Shown piece by piece: positions 1 through 4,884 of a stretch of 6,218 bases of DNA; position 1 is the stretch's first letter; every line of letters starts with the position of its first letter. The DNA lies in NCBI GenBank assembly GCA_036567205.1, contig DATCVA010000082.1:1-6218 (forward strand), in the 5' to 3' direction. The stretch comes from DATCVA01 sp036567205 (GTDB lineage: Bacteria > Pseudomonadota > Gammaproteobacteria > Burkholderiales > Burkholderiaceae_B). The notes under the pieces are model-generated. The model did not search any database. It saw only the letters and a list, made by a program, of their open reading frames with translations, and had not been told where the DNA came from. Made by a program: the position numbers and the translations under genes.

Positions 1-2
1 TC

Positions 3-755
3 ATTTCGCAAGACACCAGCGCCTACGGGGTAGACGTGAAGTTCCGTAGCGGCTTCTGGAATGGCCGGCCCATCAAGACCCACATGACGCAGTTGTCCGA
101 AGCACTATCCGAATTCGGCGTATGGACCCGCCTGCATTATGTTTACCCCTACCCCCACGTGGATGAAGTCATTCCGCTAATGGCCGACGGCAAAATCCTG
201 CCTTACCTGGATATTCCGTTCCAGCATGCCAGCCCAAAAATTCTGAAGGCAATGAAGCGGCCGGCGTTTGAAGACCGGACTATGGCTCGCATCAAGAAAT
301 GGCGCGACATCTGTCCGGACCTGACTTTGCGCTCGACGTTTATTGTAGGTTTTCCGGGGGAAACGGAAGAAGATTTCCAGTATTTGCTTGACTGGATGAC
401 CGAAGCTCAACTAGACCGGGTGGGCTGTTTTCAATATTCGCCGGTCACCGGCGCGCGCGCGAACGAACTGGCCGACCATGTGCCGGACGAGATCAAGCAA
501 GAGCGCTGGGATCGTTTCATGGCGCATCAACAGGCCATTTCAACCGAACGCCTGGCCCGCAAGGTAGGGCGTGAAATTGATGTCCTTATCGATGAGATCG
601 ACGAGGACGGGGCTATCGGCCGCTCCAGCGCGGACGCTCCAGAGATCGACGGCAATGTGTTCGTGACAAGCGACAAGACGTTGAAACCGGGGGATATGGT
701 GCGAGTGAAAGTAACCGATTCCGATGAGTATGATTTGTATGGGGATGCGGTTTAA
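3..755 (+). CDS. rimO: Ribosomal protein S12 methylthiotransferase RimO (C-terminal part, 5' end outside window)
   Basis: RimO is a cytoplasmic radical-SAM enzyme that adds a methylthio group to an aspartate of ribosomal protein S12. The reading frame is open from base 3 and ends in TAA at 753-755, giving 250 of the usual roughly 440 residues; the GTG at base 36 is internal, not a start. Strong RimO signatures are visible: ISQDTSAYGVD at the left edge, LHYVYPYPHVDEVIPLMA, GKILPYLDIPFQHASPKIL, LRSTFIVGFPGETEEDFQ, LDRVGCFQYSPVTGA and DAPEIDGNVFV. The last 65 or so residues are the TRAM RNA-binding domain, ending in the typical DEYDLYG. The N-terminal UPF0004 domain and the radical-SAM CxxxCxxC motif would lie upstream of the window. 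It is a housekeeping gene, apparently unrelated to the operon that follows; a large inverted repeat begins 40 bases after its stop. Confidence 0.97.
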   Translation: MSQDTSAYGVDVKFRSGFWNGRPIKTHMTQLSEALSEFGVWTRLHYVYPYPHVDEVIPLMADGKILPYLDIPFQHASPKILKAMKRPAFEDRTMARIKKWRDICPDLTLRSTFIVGFPGETEEDFQYLLDWMTEAQLDRVGCFQYSPVTGARANELADHVPDEIKQERWDRFMAHQQAISTERLARKVGREIDVLIDEIDEDGAIGRSSADAPEIDGNVFVTSDKTLKPGDMVRVKVTDSDEYDLYGDAV

Positions 756-794
756 AGCATTACGGCGGCAAAGCGCTTGAACCGTATTTAATCC

Positions 795-1019
795 GGCGCG
801 CGGGGGGCAGCCCTGGATGGGCGGGTTCGCAGGCGCCGGTCAAACAGCCTGGATCGGGGAGGCAAGGTCGTGCTGTTCGAGCGAGACGTTTACGGGCAGC
901 CAGTGGCTGCCCGTTTCGCGAGTTCACGACCGCCCCGATCCAGGCTGTTTGACCGGGAAGTCACGGCAAAGCCGGGACCGCTTGCGCCTAAGCCCATCCA
1001 GGGCTGTCCCCCGCGCGCC
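795..1019. repeat. Composite intergenic inverted repeat, copy R1
   Basis: This is a nested palindrome downstream of rimO. The outer arms, 795-822 and 992-1019, match at 27 of 28 positions. The inner arms, 836-859 and 933-956, are a perfect 24-bp match. A central perfect hairpin sits at 892-914. The right side between inner and outer arms (957-991) is much longer than the left (823-835), so the structure is asymmetric and leaves an unpaired block. A homologous copy (R2) lies at the far end of the window in the same orientation, with 31 of 32 bases identical over 955-986. I see no protein-coding potential in it. It could be a dispersed palindromic repeat of the REP/BIME or MITE kind, or a strong 3' structure for rimO mRNA. 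I do not recognise it as a named family. Confidence 0.85.
892..914. terminator. Perfect 11-bp hairpin at the centre of R1, possible terminator
   Basis: ACGGGCAGCCA, one G, then TGGCTGCCCGT form a perfect GC-rich stem with a nominal one-base loop (in RNA the innermost pairs would open). It is followed by only a short T run (TTT at 914-916), so intrinsic termination is possible but not classic. It lies about 140 bases after rimO, where no other terminator was found, and is nested in the larger R1 palindrome. Copy R2 has no equivalent hairpin at its centre. Confidence 0.4.
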
Positions 1020-1055
1020 TGAAAACTGGGCGCCTTCAAAAGATGTGCAAGTAAA

Positions 1056-1160
1056 GTTACCCTGCCGCGCTGGCGCCCTTGCGCCTCGAAGTTACCTTGC
1101 CACGCTGGCGCCCTTGTGCCTCGAAGTTACCCTGCCACGCTGGCGGCCTTGTGCCTCGAA
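1056..1160. repeat. Tandem repeat, three units of 35 bp
   Basis: Three head-to-tail 35-bp units occupy 1056-1090, 1091-1125 and 1126-1160. Each begins GTTACC and ends GTGCCTCGAA or GCGCCTCGAA. Units 1 and 2 differ at three positions and units 2 and 3 at two. Each contains GGCG(C/G)CCTTG(C/T)GCC, able to form a small stem in unit 1. The unit length is not a multiple of three, so a run of units does not keep one reading frame; this argues against a coding repeat. The block sits between R1 and the AT-richer region upstream of the GntR operon. Its role is unknown; it may vary in copy number between strains. Confidence 0.9.
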
Positions 1161-1352
1161 GCATCGAAATTAAGAACCTTGCTGTCTGGCAATAGCATTA
1201 CTTCTTAAATATTCTGTGCAATCACAGCTATCAACATCAAAACCACTACTGCTCCAGAACGGCATCCCCACATCTTTTTTAACGTTCTTTTTTAACGCTC
1301 GCCTAATTTCCACCCTCCAGCCCGACTGAGCAAAAAACAATTCCAAGCGGAT
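1161..1352. other. AT-richer intergenic spacer without a convincing gene
   Basis: This stretch is visibly poorer in G+C than its flanks. It holds a 12-bp perfect direct repeat, TCTTTTTTAACG, at 1273-1284 and 1286-1297; a short dyad CTGTG-CAAT-CACAG at 1214-1227; and a weak operator-like sequence at 1181-1193. A minus-strand frame of 70 codons runs through it, but it opens only with TTG, overlaps the operon's regulatory region and shows no recognisable motif, so I do not call it. Base composition and position suggest upstream regulatory DNA or a remnant of inserted DNA. Confidence 0.5.
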
Positions 1353-1365
1353 ATTGTCAGGCAAT
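1353..1365. promoter_or_regulatory. Candidate GntR operator, imperfect palindrome (upstream site)
   Basis: ATTGTCAGGCAAT is a 13-bp dyad with one mismatched arm position, closely resembling the perfect site 72 bases downstream. A two-site arrangement upstream of a GntR gene is common for autoregulated FadR-type repressors. Assignment to the neighbouring regulator is inference from position and similarity. Confidence 0.5.
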
Positions 1366-1424
1366 TTATTGTTTTGTCGCAAAAATATCGGCTAAAACAA
1401 TAAAATTATTGAAGTTTTTAACAA
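1366..1424 (+). promoter_or_regulatory. AT-rich probable promoter region of the operon
   Basis: The stretch between the two operator-like palindromes is strongly A+T-rich, with TTGTTT at 1369-1374, TTGTCG at 1374-1379 and TAAAAT at 1401-1406. No pair of boxes has ideal 17-base spacing, so exact -35 and -10 elements are not assigned. Position, composition and flanking operators make it the most likely promoter for the five-gene operon. Confidence 0.45.
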
Positions 1425-1437
1425 ATTGTCTGACAAT
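1425..1437. promoter_or_regulatory. Candidate GntR/FadR-type operator, perfect palindrome
   Basis: ATTGTC-T-GACAAT is a perfect 13-bp palindrome ending 6 bases before the chosen GntR start codon. Its core TTGTCTGACAA fits the FadR-subfamily consensus TNGTNNNACNA exactly. A regulator bound here would cover the translation initiation region and probably the start of the transcript, so autorepression is the natural reading. That the neighbouring GntR protein binds it is inference. Confidence 0.65.
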
Positions 1438-1443
1438 ACGCTT

Positions 1444-2154
1444 ATGAACGAAGCAATCGCGGTAAATATCGAAGAGCCTCCGGTACGGCAGCAGCTGGTA
1501 AATTTAATGCGCACAGCTATCACCGAAGGGGTGTTCAAACCAGGTGAACATTTGGTTGAGCGGGATTTGTGCGAGCGCTTCACTGTGAGCCGACCCTCTA
1601 TTCGCGAAGCGCTCCGGCAATTAGAAGCCGAATGCCTGATCGATATCGTGCCTAATCGCGGACCCTCGGTACGAGTCATATCCGCCCAGGAAGTGCTTGA
1701 ACTTTGGGAGGTTCGCCTTGCCATTGAAAGCGTTGCGGTCAAGCGCTTTGCGTTATATGGCACAGAAGACGACATCCGCATGCTTGAGAACTGTCTGAAG
1801 GACTTTGAAGCCGCGCTGGACAGTCAAATCCCTGCAAAGATCAAGTTTGCAAAGAACGCCTTCTTTGAAGTGTTGGCGCACGGCGCCCATAACGCTGCAG
1901 TAGGCATGTATCTCAGGCAACTTAATGCACGCCTTAGCTTTCTGTGGTCCTCCTCGCTAATGGTGCCCAATCGGCCAAAAGAAAGCGCGTCCGAATTGCA
2001 ATTTCTCCTGCGTGCAATCAAAAATCGCTCACCCGATGCCGCCCACGCAGCCATTGTTCTGCACAACGAAAATGCCCGGGCAGTTGCTCTTCATGGCTTG
2101 GAGATTTTCGAGAAATCTCAAGCCAAGCGCACTCGGCAAGGAAAAAAATCATGA
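1444..2154 (+). CDS. GntR-family transcriptional regulator, FadR subfamily (FCD domain)
   Basis: A 236-residue cytoplasmic DNA-binding protein, probably the ligand-responsive repressor of its own operon. Residues about 14-78 form the winged helix, with the GntR signature LVERDLCERFTVSRPSIREALRQLE written here as LVERDLCERF (37-46) and VSRPSIREALRQLE (48-61), then the wing at about 65-80. Residues about 85-225 form the helical FCD ligand-binding domain, with GAHN at 147-150 and the final helix histidine at 207. Aligned by eye to typical FCD proteins, three of four metal ligands are missing: the usual Asp is Lys137, the following His is Phe141 and the next His is Leu185. The frame is open to a TTG at 1426, but that codon lies in the operator palindrome; I chose ATG 1444, although no clear ribosome-binding site precedes either. 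The stop overlaps the next start (ATGA). Family is certain; ligand unknown. Confidence 0.92.
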   Translation: MNEAIAVNIEEPPVRQQLVNLMRTAITEGVFKPGEHLVERDLCERFTVSRPSIREALRQLEAECLIDIVPNRGPSVRVISAQEVLELWEVRLAIESVAVKRFALYGTEDDIRMLENCLKDFEAALDSQIPAKIKFAKNAFFEVLAHGAHNAAVGMYLRQLNARLSFLWSSSLMVPNRPKESASELQFLLRAIKNRSPDAAHAAIVLHNENARAVALHGLEIFEKSQAKRTRQGKKS

Positions 2155-3404
2155 GTAGCGCACCCCAAACCATTACCCAGAAAATTCTTGCACGCGCATC
2201 CGGCCGCACAATGGTGCAGCCCGGAGACATACTGCATCCTGAGCCCGAGCTTGTCATTGTGCATGATGGCTATGTGGAAACCGTGTACCGTGAGCTAAGG
2301 ACTCTTGGTTATGGGCGTATCGCTTCTCCGGACAAAGTGATGTTCGTTACCGATCATGAGGTTTTGTACGGCTCTCCAAAGGCAGCGGCAAGAGGGGCGC
2401 ATATCCGAAAAATCGCACGCGAGTGGGGAATTAACCAATTCTACGATGTCGGCCAAGGCGGGCATGGGCACATATTTCCCATTGAACAAGGCTTGGTGCG
2501 GCCGGGTATGTTTTTATTTGCCTACGATATGCACTGCACCAATTTCGGGGCTTTAGGTGCAGTCGCTATTGGCGTAGGCCCCGAAATATCAACGGTTTTA
2601 GCAACGGGCACGGTGTGGACTCAAGTTCCCGAAACAATACGTGTCGTGCTTCACGGTGGTTTGGCTCCGGGGGTACACGCGCGCGATGTTGGCTTCGTGT
2701 TAGCCCACGGGTTGTCGTCAAATCGTTGGGGCGTATCTCCGGATTATCGTGTGATCGAATTCGACGGCCCCGCCTTACGAACACTTAGCCTGGCCGCCAA
2801 AGTGGCGCTGTGCAACTCAATAACTGAAATCGGTGTCGCCAACGTCGTGTTTCCGCCTCCACCTGGCCAACACATCAATGCGGTTTCCAGCGATCCCGGT
2901 GCATCCTTTCTTCATACGATTGAAATCAATCTCGACGATATTTCCGCGCAAATTGCGTTACCCGGCGGGCCAGACCGTGCTGTCGACCTTAATACGGTGC
3001 TTGGTCGAAAGATTGACCATGCATTTCTTGGCTCATGCGGATCCGGTATGTACGAGGATTTCATTGATGCCGCCTCTGTCATTCAGGGCCGCCGGGTTGC
3101 AAGCGGAGTCCGGTTTTTCGTTGTGCCGGGCACTGTTGCAACTGCAGCCAGACTGCTCAACGATGGTATCCAGCAAATTTTCCTGGAAGCTGGCGCGATA
3201 TTTCTTCCCCCTGGTTGTGGCCCGTGCGCCGGCGGAATGATGGCGCCGCTAAGCGATGGTGAAGTATCGATTTCCACGGCTGCCACGAACCATTCGGGCC
3301 GTTTTGGCTCGCCGGGCGGGCAGGCTTATCTGGCGAGCCCGCTAACCGTAGCCGCCTCGGCGGTTAGCGGCGTAATCGCTGCCTCCGGGCAACCTGCGCG
3401 TTAA
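2151..3404 (+). CDS. Aconitase/LeuC-family hydro-lyase, large subunit, divergent
   Basis: A 417-residue Fe-S hydro-lyase large subunit, similar in length to 3-isopropylmalate dehydratase LeuC. It should work with the LeuD-like protein encoded next to dehydrate or isomerise a hydroxy-acid in the cytoplasm. The three cluster cysteines are recognisable: C296 in LGSCGSG, and C356 and C359 in PPGCGPCAGG. The D68-H69 pair matches the family's catalytic Asp-His. Several usual substrate-site motifs are altered: DSHT is D126-M127-H128-C129, SCTN is SCGS, and NRNFEGR is ATNHSGR (378-384), so the first substrate arginine is Thr379 while Arg384 remains. The frame extends upstream to 1944 but that part overlaps gntR; ATG 2151 has AAGG about 9 bases before it and overlaps the gntR stop by 4 bases, implying translational coupling. 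It is not the biosynthetic LeuC: no leuB or leuA neighbours and a non-standard active site. Substrate unknown. Confidence 0.88.
   Translation: MSSAPQTITQKILARASGRTMVQPGDILHPEPELVIVHDGYVETVYRELRTLGYGRIASPDKVMFVTDHEVLYGSPKAAARGAHIRKIAREWGINQFYDVGQGGHGHIFPIEQGLVRPGMFLFAYDMHCTNFGALGAVAIGVGPEISTVLATGTVWTQVPETIRVVLHGGLAPGVHARDVGFVLAHGLSSNRWGVSPDYRVIEFDGPALRTLSLAAKVALCNSITEIGVANVVFPPPPGQHINAVSSDPGASFLHTIEINLDDISAQIALPGGPDRAVDLNTVLGRKIDHAFLGSCGSGMYEDFIDAASVIQGRRVASGVRFFVVPGTVATAARLLNDGIQQIFLEAGAIFLPPGCGPCAGGMMAPLSDGEVSISTAATNHSGRFGSPGGQAYLASPLTVAASAVSGVIAASGQPAR
3339..3370 (+). other. Stem-loop within the 3' end of the LeuC-like gene
   Basis: CCGCTAACCG (3339-3348) and CGGTTAGCGG (3361-3370) form a perfect 10-bp stem closing a 12-base loop, which can itself form a three-pair CCG/CGG mini-stem. 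It lies inside the coding sequence, about 30 bases before the stop and about 50 before the small-subunit start. It is not followed by a T run, so it is not an intrinsic terminator. It may affect mRNA stability or the relative yield of the two subunits; that is inference. Confidence 0.45.
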
Positions 3405-3421
3405 AACAAGAGAGAGTTTCC

Positions 3422-4018
3422 ATGGACAATCCATTACGCCGTCGAGGTACCTGCCATGTATTCGGCGATAACGTACCGTTAGATGAAGGCTTTATCCCGT
3501 TTAGCTTCGCCATTGGTCGCGAAACGCGGCCTGATGTCCTGATCCCGCACCTGTTTGCAAGCCTGGACGCAAACTTTGCAAACCGTGTCAGCCCTGGCGA
3601 CATTGTCATCGGGGGAGCTAATTTCGCATGTGGCAAGACACATGTACAGGGCTTCATTGCCATGGCGGCCTTGCAACTGGGTATTGTGTGCTCGTCCATG
3701 CCATTCAAAGCCCTGAGGCGAGCGGTAGCGCAAGGACTCCCAGTATTGACCGGCATAAAAGAGCCACACCTCTTCGCCAAGACTGGCCACGTGCTCGACA
3801 TCGATTATGAAACCGGCATTATCCATAACGTCACCAGCGGGGCTTTCCAGGAATGCGCTCCCATGCCCAAGGTATTGCTGCCTATCGTCGAACAGGGCGG
3901 AACACAAGGCTACCTGCGCAGCTGGCTTGCGTCGCACCCTGCCATGGCTGCGTCCGACTCATCAGAACACGCCGCAGAACCCTCCCATATCATTACGATA
4001 CATCGGACTCCATCATGA
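3422..4018 (+). CDS. Aconitase/LeuD-family hydro-lyase, small (swivel) subunit, divergent
   Basis: A 198-residue swivel-domain subunit, near the length of LeuD, expected to form a heterodimer with the LeuC-like protein upstream. The N-terminus RGTCHVFGDNVPLDEGFIPF corresponds to the family's GDNVDTDxIIP region. Residues 64-77, GGANFACGKTHVQG, occupy the place of the signature GxNFGCGSSREHA; here the two serines are Lys72 and Thr73, and the arginine is His74. In aconitase this segment supplies the catalytic serine and a substrate-binding arginine, so chemistry or substrate must differ. The downstream part, LQLGIVCSSMPFKALRRAVAQGLPVL, fits the fold. The last roughly 30 residues are a low-complexity tail. 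ATG 3422 is preceded by a purine-rich GAGAGAG about 6 bases away and lies 17 bases after the large-subunit stop. The stop overlaps the next start as ATGA. Family assignment is firm; substrate unknown. Confidence 0.85.
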   Translation: MDNPLRRRGTCHVFGDNVPLDEGFIPFSFAIGRETRPDVLIPHLFASLDANFANRVSPGDIVIGGANFACGKTHVQGFIAMAALQLGIVCSSMPFKALRRAVAQGLPVLTGIKEPHLFAKTGHVLDIDYETGIIHNVTSGAFQECAPMPKVLLPIVEQGGTQGYLRSWLASHPAMAASDSSEHAAEPSHIITIHRTPS

Positions 4019-4884
4019 ACAACGGCATTCAGCCAGTAATGATCACCGTAGCGCCCAATGGCTCCCGGGTACGAAAATCAGACCACCCCGGCGTCCCGAT
4101 TTCGCCCGCTGAAATTGCGGCCGAAGTCGTAGACTGCTCACGGGCCGGCGCATCAATCGCACATATCCATGCGCGGGCCCCAGACCAGTCTCCTTCCTAT
4201 TCAGTTGAAATTTTTCAGGAAATTATCGAGCGTACACGTGAGCACTCAGACATCGCGCTGCAGCTATCGCTCGGCACTCGCGGCTTTACGGCCGATCAAG
4301 CGGTGGCGCCGCTTGTGCTGAATCCAGAGATGGTGTCATTGCCCCTGCGGATCGATCCCTTGGATATTGCACAGGCGCGTTCAACCCTACATGCTATGAC
4401 TGCCAAGGTATCGGCCAGCGGTGCAGTACCCGAGATGAGCATCTATGACGATGAAATGCTGGATACAGCCCTGGAACTCATCGAATCAGGGCTCGTGACA
4501 AAGCCTTACTGCTTTGGCCTCGTGCTGGCAAATCCAGTCAGCTTCGAAAGCGGAGCGCAAAAAATGATGTCATTAGTATCACGCTTACCGCCCGGAGCGC
4601 ATTGGTGGTGTGCCAAGGGCGGTCGATACCAACTCGAACTAAGTGCCTTGGCGATATCGCTGGGCGGCCATGTTCGGGTCGGACTCGAAGACTCAATCTT
4701 TGATTTTGGCAGCCCAAACCCAGCACCCGACAACGCCGCCATGGTCCGCCGTATCCGCGACTTATGTACCGCCCTTGGCCGGCCGGTAGCCACAGCAGAG
4801 CAAGTACGGACCATGCTCGCCTCCCATTTCTTTGCCGCTGAGCAAGTCAGCTCAGTTTCACTCAAACGTACGGAGACATTATGA
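4015..4884 (+). CDS. DUF849/BKACE-family beta-keto acid cleavage enzyme
   Basis: A 289-residue zinc-dependent TIM-barrel enzyme. Characterised family members such as 3-keto-5-aminohexanoate cleavage enzyme (Kce) condense a beta-keto acid with acetyl-CoA and split it into acetoacetate and a new CoA ester. The zinc motif is visible as GASIAHIHAR with His50 and His52, and GGHVRVGLED provides Glu225 and Asp226, equivalent to the third ligand and the catalytic aspartate region of Kce. PEMSIYDDEML (139-149) matches the conserved PE-x-x-x-FD segment, and NPEMVSL (103-109) the family's NPE motif. ATG 4015 is chosen because it overlaps the preceding stop as ATGA and begins just before the conserved VMITVAPNG strand; the longer frame upstream is a shadow of the small-subunit gene. 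The stop again overlaps the next gene. The keto-acid substrate is not predictable from sequence; context points to a product derived from the LeuCD-like reaction. Confidence 0.9.
   Translation: MNNGIQPVMITVAPNGSRVRKSDHPGVPISPAEIAAEVVDCSRAGASIAHIHARAPDQSPSYSVEIFQEIIERTREHSDIALQLSLGTRGFTADQAVAPLVLNPEMVSLPLRIDPLDIAQARSTLHAMTAKVSASGAVPEMSIYDDEMLDTALELIESGLVTKPYCFGLVLANPVSFESGAQKMMSLVSRLPPGAHWWCAKGGRYQLELSALAISLGGHVRVGLEDSIFDFGSPNPAPDNAAMVRRIRDLCTALGRPVATAEQVRTMLASHFFAAEQVSSVSLKRTETL

Noticed and set aside
762..787. Weak hairpin TACGG...CCGTA just after rimO
   Set aside because: The stem is only five pairs with a large interior and no T run; not supportable as the rimO terminator.
1056..1160. CRISPR array
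   Set aside because: The 35-bp units are contiguous with no unique spacers between them, so this is a plain tandem repeat.
817..1173. Plus-strand frame of 118 codons across R1 and the tandem repeat
   Set aside because: Its sequence is wholly accounted for by the inverted and tandem repeats. The 35-bp units pass through it in changing frames, and no protein family is recognisable.
1214..1227. CRP-like site TGTG...CACA
   Set aside because: The half-sites are separated by only four bases within a 14-bp dyad, whereas CRP sites need TGTGA-N6-TCACA. It is at best a small hairpin or another operator.
1170..1382. Minus-strand frame of 70 codons in the spacer upstream of the GntR gene
   Set aside because: It opens only with TTG, shows no recognisable family motif, and its start lies inside the operon's promoter and operator region. 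The AT-rich composition makes chance KK-rich translation likely.
1426..1443. TTG at 1426 as the GntR start, adding six residues
   Set aside because: The codon lies inside the perfect operator palindrome. ATG 1444 gives a standard-length GntR protein, though neither start has a clear ribosome-binding site, so this remains slightly open.
1392..1781. Minus-strand frame of 129 codons opposite the GntR gene
   Set aside because: It is antisense to a clearly recognisable GntR protein, serine/arginine-rich and without motifs, typical of a shadow frame.
1944..2150. Upstream extension of the aconitase-like large subunit to 1944
   Set aside because: The extension is a shadow of the GntR coding sequence. 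The conserved LeuC-like N-terminus begins after ATG 2151, which has a ribosome-binding site and the ATGA overlap.
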